Source: Bradyrhizobium sp. BTAi1 (lineage in GTDB: Bacteria > Pseudomonadota > Alphaproteobacteria > Rhizobiales > Xanthobacteraceae). Taken from it: a stretch of DNA of 64,000 nucleotides. The stretch lies in assembly GCF_000015165.1 (NCBI RefSeq), contig NC_009485.1, positions 6,777,501 through 6,841,500 on the forward strand, written 5' to 3'. Positions 54,258 through 63,607 of the stretch are shown piece after piece; position 1 is the stretch's first letter, and each line of letters opens with the position of its first letter. The position numbers and the translations under genes are program-made. A model generated the notes under the pieces. The model did not search any database. It saw nothing but the letters and a program-made list of their open reading frames with translations, and was not told the origin of the DNA.

Positions 54258-55265
54258 TCAGTAGCCGAGCTCGGTCTTCGGCTTGCCGGTCGCCGCTTCC
54301 AGGAAGCGGTAGTCGAGGTTCTTCTCGACCGCGGCCGTGACATCCGAGTTGATGTATTTGAGATCGCGCATCATCGCGGCGATGGCGAGCGCGGAGGAAC
54401 GGTACATCTTCGGATCGGGATCGAGGTTCTCGACGGCACCGGTCGCGATCGCCTTGTCGAGGCCGGTGACCTTGGAGATGACCTCGATCAGCGCCGGCTT
54501 GTCGGCCGCGATATGCGCATCGACCTTCACCACCGCGCGCACCACGCCTTCGAGCCCCTTCGGGTTGGAGGCGATCACGTCAGAGCGGGTCAGGATCAGG
54601 TTGGTCAGCTTGCCGGCGGCCTGGTCATAGGGGAAGCCGAAGAATTTTGCGGCCTTGGCCTGCATGATCTGGGTGGCGAACGGCTCGACGGTGCAGATCA
54701 GCTCGACCTCGCCGCGGCGCAGCGCCTGCAGATGGTCGGACGGATTGGGGATGTTGACGAACTGCACATCCTTGTTGATGTCGATGCCCTGCTTGGCGAA
54801 GGCGCCACGCATGTGGATGTCCTGCGCATTGCCGCGCGAGGCGGCGACGCGGAACGGCTTGCCGTCGGCCTTGTACTTGGCAATCAGCGCCTTCAGCGCG
54901 CCCCAGTCGCCCTGCGCGACATCGAGGTCGTTGCCGAGCAGGATCGCCGAGCCGCCATTGACCTGGCCGGAGATGGCGACGACATCGAAGCCCTTATCGA
55001 GCGCGATGGCGTAATGCAGATAGGTCACCTGCGCGACGTCGATGTTCTTCGACACCAAAGCGGTCAGCGCATCGGTGCCGGTGTTGAAGCCGACCGCATC
55101 GATGGCGACGCCCTCCGCGAATTGCGGTGTCAGCGACATCGGCGTGCAATGCGCGCATTTGGCGTAGCCGAGTTTGATCTTCGGTGCGTCCTCGGCGAAG
55201 CTCGGCGCGGGCAGCGCGAGCATGAGCAGGGTCAGAATGGGGAGCAGAAAGCGGGTCACGTCCAT
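54258..55265 (-). CDS. ABC transporter substrate-binding protein, NMT1/TauA-like
   Basis: Periplasmic protein of 335 residues with a signal peptide (FLLPILTLLMLALPAPSFAE). The mature start has an unusual CAHC pair (GYAKCAHCTPMSLTPQFAEG). The fold pattern is that of NMT1-like proteins: TGTDALTALVSKNIDVAQVT, then IPNPSDHLQALRRGEVELIC. A GTG at 55259 is a possible start with better spacing to TGGAG. First gene of the operon, divergent from the GntR gene. Ligand could be a ureide or hydantoin by context. Confidence 0.92.
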   Translation of the reverse strand: MDVTRFLLPILTLLMLALPAPSFAEDAPKIKLGYAKCAHCTPMSLTPQFAEGVAIDAVGFNTGTDALTALVSKNIDVAQVTYLHYAIALDKGFDVVAISGQVNGGSAILLGNDLDVAQGDWGALKALIAKYKADGKPFRVAASRGNAQDIHMRGAFAKQGIDINKDVQFVNIPNPSDHLQALRRGEVELICTVEPFATQIMQAKAAKFFGFPYDQAAGKLTNLILTRSDVIASNPKGLEGVVRAVVKVDAHIAADKPALIEVISKVTGLDKAIATGAVENLDPDPKMYRSSALAIAAMMRDLKYINSDVTAAVEKNLDYRFLEAATGKPKTELGY

Positions 55266-55342
55266 CTCCAGGGCAGGTCGATCGGATCAGGTCTCTGCCC
55301 CCAATCAGCAAGCGACGTGCCAATTGGATGCGATATGCAATG

Positions 55343-55365
55343 TTGATTTTTTACAATGAAATCAA
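55343..55365. promoter_or_regulatory. Inverted repeat TTGATTT-N9-AAATCAA
   Basis: Perfect 7-bp arms in the AT-rich gap between the divergent importer and GntR genes. It could be part of the promoter or a second operator. Confidence 0.4.
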
Positions 55366-55366
55366 T

Positions 55367-55380
55367 ATGTAATTCTACAT
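55367..55380. promoter_or_regulatory. Candidate GntR/FCD operator
   Basis: ATGTAATTCTACAT has perfect 5-bp arms ATGTA/TACAT with a 4-bp centre, similar to the operators of FadR-type regulators. It lies about 80 bp before the GntR start and 100 bp before the importer start. Confidence 0.5.
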
Positions 55381-55459
55381 CAGAATTTCTGGATCTGCCT
55401 GATCCGAGGGCGCTCCGCCCGAATCTCAGGCACCTCGCAGCAGAGCCGCAGCTTCTGTC

Positions 55460-56200
55460 ATGACCCCTTCGGCAACCCGGCCCAGACTGAAAACGCGCTT
55501 CAAGCCGACGCGGCTGAAGCTGTCCTCCGACCAGTCGACCCGGCCGCTGGCGCGGCTGTCGCTGCACGATCAGCTCGTCGCCAAGGTCCGCGAGATGATC
55601 ATCGACGGCGAGCTCGCGGCCGGTGCGCCATTGCCGGAGCGCATGCTGTGCGAGACGTTCGGCGTCTCGCGCACGCCGCTGCGCGAGGCGTTCAAGATCC
55701 TCGCCGCCGAAGGTCTGATCGCGCTGCGGCCCCATCGCACACCGGTGGTGACGCCGATCGATGCCGGCGAGATCGCCGAGATCTTCGACGTGATGGTCGC
55801 GCTCGACGCTGCCGCCGGCCGCGCGGCGGCCGCGCGCGCCACGGCGGATGAGATCGCCAGGCTGGATGCGATGCATGACGAGCTGGTGGCGCTGCACGGC
55901 GCCGCCGAGCGCGCCGCCTATTTCCGGCTCAACCAGCAGATCCACCTCGAGATCACCAGGCTCGCCGGCAACAGCGTGCTGCTCAACATCTGGAGCACGC
56001 TGCATGCGAGCGTGTTCCGCGCCCGCGCGGTCGCCAATTACGACGCGCGCCGCTGGGACGAGTCGCTGCGCGAACACGAGGCTTTCATGGCGCTGCTGCG
56101 CGCCCACGACGCCCAGGGCTTCGCGCTGGCGCTCAGCGCGCACACCCGCAAGACCGGGGATTCCGTGCTGCAGATGCTGAATCAGGCCAACAGCGCATAG
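55460..56200 (+). CDS. GntR-family regulator, FCD (FadR) subgroup
   Basis: Regulator of 246 residues. The winged HTH spans about 33-100, with VREMIIDGELAAGAPLPERM and the recognition helix in VSRTPLREAFKILAAEGLI. The FCD ligand domain (about 105-235) includes EIFDVMVALDAAAGRAAA and the metal-site His in QIHLEITRLAGN. Divergent from the importer and hydantoinase genes, which it most likely controls through the palindromes between them. Confidence 0.93.
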   Translation: MTPSATRPRLKTRFKPTRLKLSSDQSTRPLARLSLHDQLVAKVREMIIDGELAAGAPLPERMLCETFGVSRTPLREAFKILAAEGLIALRPHRTPVVTPIDAGEIAEIFDVMVALDAAAGRAAAARATADEIARLDAMHDELVALHGAAERAAYFRLNQQIHLEITRLAGNSVLLNIWSTLHASVFRARAVANYDARRWDESLREHEAFMALLRAHDAQGFALALSAHTRKTGDSVLQMLNQANSA

Positions 56201-56269
56201 ACTTTGTTCACGTCGAACCGGACATGCTGGCGCCGCGACAGATGAAAGCTTTCCGCCTCGGGCCTGATC

Positions 56270-56674
56270 ATGATCCTGCAATCGCTCGCCGGCCTGCCGG
56301 CGTTCCTGGTGTATTTCTGCACCGCCCTGTTTGCGGTGACGGCATACCTTTTCATTTATACGCGCGTCACACCCTACAATGAGTTCCAGCTGATCCGGGA
56401 CAATCATCCCTCGGCCGCGATCTCGCTCGGCCTAAGCCTGCTCGGCTTCACTTTGCCGCTGGTCAGCGCCATCGCGCATTCGGCCAATGTGCTGGACTGC
56501 CTGATCTGGGCGCTGGTCGCGCTGATCGTCCAGGTGATCGTGTATTATCTCGTCCGCATCCCGGTGCCGGACCTCGCCAACCGCATCGTCGCCGGTGAGC
56601 TGGCCTCGGCCATCTGGCTCGGCCTCGCCTCGCTCTCGGCCGGCGCGCTCAACGCCGCCTCGATGATCATCTGA
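56270..56674 (+). CDS. DUF350 membrane protein (YjfL-like)
   Basis: Protein of 134 residues with four membrane segments (FLVYFCTALFAVTAYLFIYT; AISLGLSLLGFTLPLVSAIA; LIWALVALIVQVIVYYLVRI; AIWLGLASLSAGALNAASMI). In E. coli the homologue yjfL precedes yjfM and yjfC, and the same order is seen here. The function of the family is unknown. Confidence 0.85.
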   Translation: MILQSLAGLPAFLVYFCTALFAVTAYLFIYTRVTPYNEFQLIRDNHPSAAISLGLSLLGFTLPLVSAIAHSANVLDCLIWALVALIVQVIVYYLVRIPVPDLANRIVAGELASAIWLGLASLSAGALNAASMII

Positions 56675-56676
56675 CC

Positions 56677-57069
56677 ATGGCCGAGCAACGCATCGAATTC
56701 GGCAAGCGCAGGCCGCTGCCGCCGCCGCCCGCCACACCGCCGGTGAAGCGCTCCGGCCATGTGGCGCTGCTCGTGATGGGCACGCTCGCGGTCGGCGGCA
56801 CCGCCTATGCGCTGATGCCGCGCCAGCAGAACTGCCCGCAGCAGGATCCGGCCGTGGCCGGACAGCCGCAGAGCACCGAATGCACGACCCGCCGCTCCGG
56901 CGGCGGCAGCAGTGGCGGCAGCGGCTCCGGACGCTGGGGCTTCGCCAGCAGCGACAACGAGTCCAGAAGCAGCAGTTCGACCCATGTCGCCGACGCCTCC
57001 TCCGCCCACGTCTCGCGCGGCGGCTTCGGCGGCTTCGCCCACGCCTTCGGCTTCGGACATGGCGGCTGA
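56677..57069 (+). CDS. Ser/Gly-rich membrane-anchored protein (YjfM/DUF1190-like by position)
   Basis: Protein of 130 residues starting 2 bp after the DUF350 stop. One membrane segment (VALLVMGTLAVGGTAYAL) follows a Pro-rich cytoplasmic start. The outer part has two Cys (QQNCPQQ and STECTTRR), a Ser/Gly-rich middle, and ends in GGFGGFAHAFGFGHGG. Similarity to YgiB/YjfM is based on layout and operon position, not on a clear motif. Confidence 0.65.
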   Translation: MAEQRIEFGKRRPLPPPPATPPVKRSGHVALLVMGTLAVGGTAYALMPRQQNCPQQDPAVAGQPQSTECTTRRSGGGSSGGSGSGRWGFASSDNESRSSSSTHVADASSAHVSRGGFGGFAHAFGFGHGG

Positions 57070-57320
57070 TTGCGATCGCGATGACGCCGCGAAAACACCG
57101 CGTTTACGTTGTGAGTTGGATCCGGATCTTTGACACAGACTCAAAATCATAACAAACGCGACTACCCGCTGATCGGGATCGCCCCGATAACTGGTCGGCG
57201 CCGTTGGGCGCCGGGGCTGATGGGGACCGCAGCCATCGCTGCGGTCGCCTTGCGCTCGACATGCCTGCTGACATCGTGTCGGCTGCACGGCGTGCCTACG
57301 CATCACCGCGGCTGATTGCC

Positions 57321-58481
57321 ATGCAGCGCATTCCCTGCCCCGAGCGCGACGATTGGCGGGAGACGGCGGCGCGATGCGGGTTCGACTTCCACGAACTCGA
57401 CGGCGAGCGCTACTGGGACGAGCGCGCCTACTACGCGTTTACGCTGGCCGAGATCGAGCTCGGCATCGAGGAGCCGACCGGCGAGATTGAGCAGATGTGC
57501 CTCGAACTCGTCAGCCGCGTGGTGAAAGACGAGGTGCTGCTGCGCCGGCTGAAAATCCCGGACCGCTTCTGGCCGCTGCTGGCTTCGAGCTGGAAGCGAA
57601 AGGACGACAGCCTCTATGGCCGCCTCGATCTCAGTTTCCAGGGCGGCCGCGCGCCGGCGAAGCTGCTCGAATATAATTCCGACACGCCAACGTCGATCTT
57701 CGAGGCGGCCGTGTTCCAATGGACCTGGCTCGAACAGGCGATCGAACGGCGCATCCTTCCGGGACGCGCGGATCAGTACAATTCAATCCATGAGCGGCTG
57801 ATCGAACGCTGGCGTCTGATTGGCAAAGGACGCCCGCTGCATCTGGCAGGACTCACCGACGCAGCCGAGGATGCCGCCACACTGGCCTATCTCGCCGACA
57901 CGGCGACGCAAGCCGGCCTATCGACAACCATCCTTGACATGGCCGACATCGGCTGGCGTGAGGCCGGCGGCTTCGTCGATCTCGACAACAAGGACATGGC
58001 GCTCGCCTTCAAGCTCTATCCGTGGGAGTGGATGTTTCAGGATGCCTTCGGCGCGAAACTGGCGATCGCGCTGACGCAATGGGTCGAGCCGCCGTGGAAG
58101 GCCGTTCTCTCCAACAAGGGCATCCTGCCGCTGCTCTGGCAGATGTTCGAAGGCCACCCCAACCTGCTGCCGGCCTATTTCGAGGATGATCCAAAGGCCG
58201 CCAGTCTCGGCCCGAGCTTCGTGCGCAAGCCGATCTATTCGCGCGAAGGCGCCAATGTCAGCCTCGTCGCCGAGGGCATTGCGGTATCAGAACAAGAAGG
58301 GCCCTACGGGGCCGAAGGCTTCATCCGTCAGGCGCTCGCGCCGCTGCCGGATTTCGGCGGCGTGTTCCCGGTCGTCGGCAGCTGGCTGGTGGCGCATGCA
58401 CCGTGCGGCCTCTCCATCCGCGAGGATGTGACCCCGATCACAGGAAATCGCTCACGCTTTTTGCCGCACGCGATTCTGTAG
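57321..58481 (+). CDS. Glutathionylspermidine-synthase-like ATP-grasp protein (YjfC/YgiC-like)
   Basis: Protein of 386 residues with the synthetase domain of Gsp family enzymes. Visible blocks are LYGRLDLSFQGGRAPAKLLE followed by YNSDTPTSIFEAA, then YPWEWMFQDAFGAKL, AVLSNKGILPLLWQMFEGHP, FVRKPIYSREGANVSL and the C-terminal VVGSWLVAHAPCGLSIRED. The Lys and Arg of KPIYSREG bind ATP in relatives. The start at 57321 lacks a strong ribosome site. The peptide or amine substrate is unknown. The 251-bp gap upstream contains no other gene. Confidence 0.9.
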   Translation: MQRIPCPERDDWRETAARCGFDFHELDGERYWDERAYYAFTLAEIELGIEEPTGEIEQMCLELVSRVVKDEVLLRRLKIPDRFWPLLASSWKRKDDSLYGRLDLSFQGGRAPAKLLEYNSDTPTSIFEAAVFQWTWLEQAIERRILPGRADQYNSIHERLIERWRLIGKGRPLHLAGLTDAAEDAATLAYLADTATQAGLSTTILDMADIGWREAGGFVDLDNKDMALAFKLYPWEWMFQDAFGAKLAIALTQWVEPPWKAVLSNKGILPLLWQMFEGHPNLLPAYFEDDPKAASLGPSFVRKPIYSREGANVSLVAEGIAVSEQEGPYGAEGFIRQALAPLPDFGGVFPVVGSWLVAHAPCGLSIREDVTPITGNRSRFLPHAIL

Positions 58482-58575
58482 TCCGTTAACGAGCCGGATC
58501 GAAAACGGCTCGACACTCCGCTCCGGATGGTTAGATAGAAAGAGGATCGGAACTCCTGGACGCGGTTGCGACCGG

Positions 58576-58974
58576 ATGGAGGCCATGGCAACGGACACAT
58601 CTCAGCTCGAAGGCCTGCGAATCCTGGTCGCCGAGGACGAAGGACTGATCGCGCTCGAGCTCGAAACCGTGCTGCAGGGATTCGGCTGCGAGGTCGTCGG
58701 CCCGGTCTCTCGCGTCGCCGAGGTTCTGCGCCGGGCCGGGCACGGCGACCTCGATGGCGCGCTGCTCGACGTCAACCTGCGCGGTGAGCAGATCTTTGCC
58801 ATTCTGCCGCAACTCATTGCGCTCGGGCTGAAGATCATCATCACCTCGGGCTATGACGACGCCACCCTGTTTCCGCCGGAGTTCCGAGACCTGCCCCGGC
58901 TCGCCAAACCCTTCGACGAGCGCGCGTTGCGCGCGATGTGCGAGGCGACCTTCCTGCGCAGCTCCACCAATTAG
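58576..58974 (+). CDS. Stand-alone receiver-domain response regulator
   Basis: Single receiver of 132 residues (129 from the ATG at 58585). The acidic pair is in LVAEDEG, the phosphoacceptor Asp in GALLDVNLRGEQ near residue 58, Thr/Ser in IIITSGYDD and Lys in PRLAKPFDE. No output domain. It is convergent with the PAS-HWE kinase gene, 40 bp apart, and is a plausible partner for it; such receivers often pair with HWE kinases. Confidence 0.9.
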   Translation: MEAMATDTSQLEGLRILVAEDEGLIALELETVLQGFGCEVVGPVSRVAEVLRRAGHGDLDGALLDVNLRGEQIFAILPQLIALGLKIIITSGYDDATLFPPEFRDLPRLAKPFDERALRAMCEATFLRSSTN

Positions 58975-59014
58975 ATCATGACCGTTTCGGAAACCGGTTT
59001 CCGCTTCTCCGGAT

Positions 59015-60502
59015 CTAGTCTGGCTGCACAGCCGATGCCGGCAGATGTTCCGGTGTCGTCTCAGCCGTCAGGGCAAAGATCAGCTTGCAGCGAATTCCTT
59101 CGGGCTCGAATGCCAGCACGGCGTCACCATCGAGATCGAAGCGCACGACCCGATCGATCAGCGTAGTGCCGAAGCCGCGCGATCCACCTCCTTCCACCAG
59201 GGGACCGCCGCGCTCAAGCCAGATCAGTTCGAGCCGTTGCCGATCATCGCGCAGGCGCCATGAGATCGTGACTTGGCCGAGCGGCGCAGAGAGCGCGCCA
59301 TATTTCGAGGCATTGGTTGCGAGCTCGTGCAGCACCATCGAGAGCGGCAGCACCAGCCGGGCCTCGAGCAGCACCGGCGGCCCCTCGATGACAATACGGC
59401 CCTCCCCGACGCCATAAGGCGCCAGCACCGTCGTCAGCAGCTCGTTGAAGCCGATGCCGATCCAGCGCGTCTGGGTCAGGATGTCATGCGCGATCGACAC
59501 CGCCTGAATGCGTCCGGAAAATGCCTTGTTGAAGGCCGGAAGCGAGGGGGCGGTGCGCAATGTCTGTCCGGCCACCGACTGCACGATGGCGAGGATGTTC
59601 TTGACCCGGTGATTGAGCTCCGCGACCAGCATCGTTTGCTGCTCCTCGGCGCGCTTGCGCTCGGTGATATCGGTCAAGGTCACAATCGAGCCGACAGCAT
59701 CCTTGGCATCGTTCACCAGCGGCCCGGCCGAGAGCAGGAAGGAACGGCCGGACATCCGCGGATCGCGCAGCCGGACCTCGACGCCGTGAAACGGCTTGGT
59801 CGCCAGCGCCTGATCGAGACTTTCACGCGAGAACCGCGCCAACGTGCTTTGCTGAGTGGCGCTTTCGGCGTCGAGCGCGAATGCCTCCGAGAACATATGT
59901 CCGACGGGGGATCGCCCTGCGAGCTGCTCGGCCACCCAGCTTGCATGGGTGATCCGCCCATCGAGCGCCAGCACGACGATGGCGTCGGTCGCCTGCTCCA
60001 GGATCGAGCGCGCGAAGCGCTCGGCCGTGGCGACCTCCTCGGCCCGGCGCTGGATCGACATGTCCGTCAGGGTCACAAGCGTGGCGACCACGCCCCCCAT
60101 CGCCATCTGCCGCATCCAGACCGACACCGGCAGATCGCCGCCATCGGCCCGGCGCAGCTGCGCGTCGCTCGCCGTGTCATCGGCGCGCTGCTGCGGCACG
60201 GATCCGATAAACAGTGACGCGAAGCTGCGCCCGACCAGTTCCTGCGCGCCAAGTCCGGTCAGGGCGCAGAGCCGCGAATTGACATAGACGATGCAGCCGT
60301 CCGCATCGAGCGTCAGGGCGCCATCGCTCATCCGCTCGACCAGGACATGGTAGGGGGCATCCGCGCCCTGCAGCATGATGACCTGAGGCCCGCTCGGGCC
60401 CTGCACCACCACGGCATCGACATTGCCGCGGTGAATGGCCTCGACCGTCTCCTCCGCCTCGTTGCGCGGCCGTGCCGCCTGCATCGCGTCGTTTGATGCC
60501 AC
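59015..60502 (-). CDS. PAS-domain HWE-family sensor histidine kinase
   Basis: Kinase of 495 residues without membrane segments. Two PAS domains occupy about 50-160 (DGALTLDADGCIVYVNSRLC) and 170-285 (FARSILEQATDAIVVLALDG). The HWE/HisKA_2 dimerisation motif AELNHRVKNILAIVQSVAGQ near residue 297 carries the phospho-His. The ATP-binding part has VLHELATNASKYGALS and GFGTTLIDRV. It is the third gene after kaiC and kaiB, only 11 bp downstream of kaiB, which suggests joint signalling. Light- or redox-sensing cofactors cannot be inferred; no LOV-type GxNCRFLQ motif is present. Confidence 0.93.
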   Translation of the reverse strand: MASNDAMQAARPRNEAEETVEAIHRGNVDAVVVQGPSGPQVIMLQGADAPYHVLVERMSDGALTLDADGCIVYVNSRLCALTGLGAQELVGRSFASLFIGSVPQQRADDTASDAQLRRADGGDLPVSVWMRQMAMGGVVATLVTLTDMSIQRRAEEVATAERFARSILEQATDAIVVLALDGRITHASWVAEQLAGRSPVGHMFSEAFALDAESATQQSTLARFSRESLDQALATKPFHGVEVRLRDPRMSGRSFLLSAGPLVNDAKDAVGSIVTLTDITERKRAEEQQTMLVAELNHRVKNILAIVQSVAGQTLRTAPSLPAFNKAFSGRIQAVSIAHDILTQTRWIGIGFNELLTTVLAPYGVGEGRIVIEGPPVLLEARLVLPLSMVLHELATNASKYGALSAPLGQVTISWRLRDDRQRLELIWLERGGPLVEGGGSRGFGTTLIDRVVRFDLDGDAVLAFEPEGIRCKLIFALTAETTPEHLPASAVQPD

Positions 60503-60513
60503 GCGTCCTCCGT

Positions 60514-60810
60514 TCAGCTCGGGGCGATGTCCAGACCGACCAGGACCTTCTCCGCGTTGGAAAGATCACCGATGATGCGCTTGAGCGGCTCCGGCAATTG
60601 GCGGATCAGCGTCGGGATCGCGACGATCTGGTCGCGCTGCGCCAAGGCCGGGTCCTTCATCAGGTCGATGACCTCGATCGTATAGCGGCCGGGCAGATGG
60701 GTCTCGCAGAGCTTCTTGAGGTTGGCGAGCGCGGCCAGCGATTTCGGCGTCTGGCCCGCGACATAGAGCCGGAGATTGTAGCCATCCTGTTCCATCGGCG
60801 CGGCCGTCAT
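60514..60810 (-). CDS. kaiB: KaiB-like protein
   Basis: Thioredoxin-like protein of 98 residues matching Kai[21 protein letters not shown], then [20 protein letters not shown] and [20 protein letters not shown]. In clock systems KaiB binds phosphorylated KaiC. Its ATG overlaps the kaiC stop by 4 nt (ATGA, 60810-60807). It is shorter at both ends than fused KaiB domains. No kaiA is present. Confidence 0.94.
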   Translation of the reverse strand: MTAAPMEQDGYNLRLYVAGQTPKSLAALANLKKLCETHLPGRYTIEVIDLMKDPALAQRDQIVAIPTLIRQLPEPLKRIIGDLSNAEKVLVGLDIAPS

Positions 60811-62561
60811 TTGCCTGACGTCATCAGCTTCGACGACGAGCTCGCCGCCCGTCGCGACGCACGGCTCTGAGCCAAGGCGATGCGATCGGCCGCGCGTTGA
60901 TCCTCGCGGGCGCTGCCTTCCAGGTTCAGAAGCTCCATCTCCCCCTCCTCGCTCGCAAGCTGCGCCTGCAATGTTTCGATCTGCGCCGCGATCTCACGAC
61001 GGCGACGCACGATCTCCCGGGTGCGGCGCTCGACCTCCTGTGTGCGCAGCAGGCGATCGGCGCGATCTTTAGCCTCCTGCGCCAGGCGCGCCGATCCCGT
61101 CAGCACACCATCGGGACCGACATAGACCTCGCGCAGCGAAATGCCCCCGGCGCTCATCAGGAACTCGCGAACCTGGTTGGAATGCGCCATGCCGCGCGAT
61201 TTCAACAGATAGAGCTGACGATTATGCTCGCCATTGGTCTCGCGATTATAGAGCAGCAGCCAGGTATCGGTGAGCGACGAGATCTGCATCTCCGTGGTCG
61301 CCGTCTCGGCGCTGCCTGCGCCGAGATTGGTGAACAGCGCCGTGACGCCACGCGATTTGAGAAAATCGATCAGCCGCAGAGTCATCGAATGCACGTCGCC
61401 GGCAACGCCGGCGCCCATCAGCGCGGAGATCGGATCGACCACGACAGCCGCCGGATCGAACTCCTTCACTTCGCGATGCATCGAGGCCAGATGCGTCTCC
61501 AGCCCATAGAGATTGGGACGCCGCGCCGAAAACCGCAGCAGCCCGCGATCCACCCATTGCTGCAGATCCAGACCGACGGATCGCATGTTGCGCACGATCT
61601 GCTGCGGCGATTCCTCCAGCGCGAAATAGATGCAGCGCTGTCCGGCCTGGCAGATCGAGTTGGCGAAATGCGCCGACACGGTCGACTTTCCCGAGCCGGC
61701 CATGCCCGAGACCAGAATGCTCGAGCCCTTGTAATAGCCCTGGCCTTCGAGCATGTCGTCGAGATCGGTGATCCCGGTCGACACCCGTTCGGTCCAGGCG
61801 TCATGGGCCAGTCCCGACGAGGTGATCGGCATCACTGTGATGCCTTCCTGGTCGATGATGAACGGATATTCGTTGGTGCCGTGCGCCGTGCCGCGATACT
61901 TCACGACACGCAGCCGGCGCGTGGACAGCTGATCGTGCACGCGGTTGTCGAGCAGGATCACACAATCGGCGACATATTCTTCGAGCCCGTAGCGGGTCAG
62001 GGTGCCGTCGCCGCGCTCGCCAGTGATGATGGCGGTGACGCCCTTGCTCTTCAGCCATTCGAACAGCCGGCGCAGCTCGGAGCGCAAGACGGCCTGATTG
62101 TCGAGACCGCCGAACAGCGTCTCGATGGTGTCGATCACGACGCGCTTGGCGCCGATGGAATCGATGGCAAATCCGATGCGGATGAACAGGCCATCCAGAT
62201 CATAATCGCCGGCCTCCTCGATCTCGTTGCGGTCGAGATGGATATGGTCGACGACGATCTTGTTCTGCTCGATCAGCCGCTCGATATCGTAGCTCAACGA
62301 GCCGACATTCTTGATCAGGTCCTCGGGCTGCTCCTCGAACGCGATGAAGACGCCCGGCTCATTGAAGGCAACCGCGCCATTGTAGAGAAAAGTCATGGCG
62401 AACAGCGTCTTGCCACAGCCGGCGGCGCCGCACAAAAGGGTCGGCCGTCCCTGCGGCAGGCCGCCGAAAGTGACCTCATCGAGGCCATCGATCCCGGTCG
62501 GCGATTTCGCAATGACTGGCAGATCCCGCGTCACAATCCGAGGACGCACACTCGTTTTCAT
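60807..62561 (-). CDS. kaiC: KaiC-like double-domain ATPase
   Basis: Protein of 584 residues; the start at 62561 follows GGGGGAT, and the frame opens at 62684. CI domain: Walker A GAAGCGKT at 45-52, catalytic Glu pair in [10 protein letters not shown] near 75. CII domain: Walker [10 protein letters not shown] near 286, [14 protein letters not shown], and the autophosphorylation site in QISSLTDTW, where the two Ser near 428-429 correspond to S431/T432 of cyanobacterial KaiC. The tail after about 490 is a long Arg/Glu-rich coiled coil ([20 protein letters not shown]). First gene of the kaiC-kaiB-kinase operon. Confidence 0.94.
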   Translation of the reverse strand: MKTSVRPRIVTRDLPVIAKSPTGIDGLDEVTFGGLPQGRPTLLCGAAGCGKTLFAMTFLYNGAVAFNEPGVFIAFEEQPEDLIKNVGSLSYDIERLIEQNKIVVDHIHLDRNEIEEAGDYDLDGLFIRIGFAIDSIGAKRVVIDTIETLFGGLDNQAVLRSELRRLFEWLKSKGVTAIITGERGDGTLTRYGLEEYVADCVILLDNRVHDQLSTRRLRVVKYRGTAHGTNEYPFIIDQEGITVMPITSSGLAHDAWTERVSTGITDLDDMLEGQGYYKGSSILVSGMAGSGKSTVSAHFANSICQAGQRCIYFALEESPQQIVRNMRSVGLDLQQWVDRGLLRFSARRPNLYGLETHLASMHREVKEFDPAAVVVDPISALMGAGVAGDVHSMTLRLIDFLKSRGVTALFTNLGAGSAETATTEMQISSLTDTWLLLYNRETNGEHNRQLYLLKSRGMAHSNQVREFLMSAGGISLREVYVGPDGVLTGSARLAQEAKDRADRLLRTQEVERRTREIVRRRREIAAQIETLQAQLASEEGEMELLNLEGSAREDQRAADRIALAQSRASRRAASSSSKLMTSGK

Positions 62562-62737
62562 TAGATCCCCCGCCGTCATCCGACCACGCACAGACCCGCA
62601 CCTGGGCGTGAGTAGACGCGCCGGAACCTCAAAAGTTCCAGCGCGTCCGGAAGAATTCGGCAATTGGGGCGTTTCGCTTGCCAAAATGACGCAGGATGGC
62701 CCGCGTCCGAGAGCTGTCGCTCAAGACACGGGCAGGC

Positions 62738-63607
62738 TCAGCGCGCCGCCACGACCTTGAGCCCCGGCAGCAGCGCCGCTCCGCCGCGCGGGCTGCGGAC
62801 CGGATTGATCTGATACAGACCGCGCCGTTCCTGGTTGGGCCGGAATGCATCGGTGATGCCGACAACCGACTCCGCGGCGCCGAGGAACAGCGTGCCATCG
62901 GCCTCCAGCATCTTGGACATCCGCTCGAAGATCGCGGACTTGGTCTCCTGATCGAAGTAGATCAGCACGTTGCGGCAGAAGATCACGTCGAACTTGCCGA
63001 GATGCGAAAAGTCCTGCAGCAGATTGAGCTGGCGATGCTGAACCATGCCGCGGATGTCGGCGCTCAGCTGCCAGAGCTCGCCCAGCTGCGTGAAGTACTT
63101 CACCAGCAGCTGGATCGGCAGGCCACGCTGCACTTCGAACTGGCTGTACAGGCCGGCCTTCGACTTCTCCAGCACCTCCTGCGACAGATCGGTGGCGACG
63201 ATCTCGATGCGCCAGCCGGCCAACGCGGCGCCGTACTCACGCAGGCCCATCGCGATCGAATACGGTTCCTGGCCGGTCGAGCAGGCCGCGGACCAGATCC
63301 GCAAGCTGCGGCGGCTGGCGCGCGCCTGGATCAGCGCCGGCAGCACATAGTCGCGCAGATGGTCGAACGGGATCTTGTCGCGGAAGAAAAAGGTCTCGTT
63401 GGTGGTCATGGCCTCGACCACCTGGGTCGTAAGCTGATCACCGCCGCTTCTCAGCTTCTGGACCAGCTCGGGGATGCCGGCCAGATTGGCCCGGCGTGCC
63501 AGCGGCAGCAGCCGGCTTTCCACCAGGTACTGCTTGTCCGCCGAGAGGTCGAGACCGGACCGATCCTTCAGGAGCTTACGCAAGAACTCATAGTCCAGGG
63601 GGGTCAC
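62738..63607 (-). CDS. cheR: Chemotaxis protein methyltransferase CheR
   Basis: SAM-dependent glutamate methyltransferase of chemoreceptors, 289 residues. The GTG start at 63607 has GCAGGAG upstream and overlaps the cheB stop (GTGA, 63607-63604). The N-terminal helical domain includes [20 protein letters not shown], then [20 protein letters not shown]; the SAM motif is [17 protein letters not shown] near 107-123, with [19 protein letters not shown] and [12 protein letters not shown]. The C-terminus lacks TPR extensions. It is 176 bp downstream-side of kaiC on the same strand, in a separate unit. Confidence 0.95.
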   Translation of the reverse strand: MTPLDYEFLRKLLKDRSGLDLSADKQYLVESRLLPLARRANLAGIPELVQKLRSGGDQLTTQVVEAMTTNETFFFRDKIPFDHLRDYVLPALIQARASRRSLRIWSAACSTGQEPYSIAMGLREYGAALAGWRIEIVATDLSQEVLEKSKAGLYSQFEVQRGLPIQLLVKYFTQLGELWQLSADIRGMVQHRQLNLLQDFSHLGKFDVIFCRNVLIYFDQETKSAIFERMSKMLEADGTLFLGAAESVVGITDAFRPNQERRGLYQINPVRSPRGGAALLPGLKVVAAR

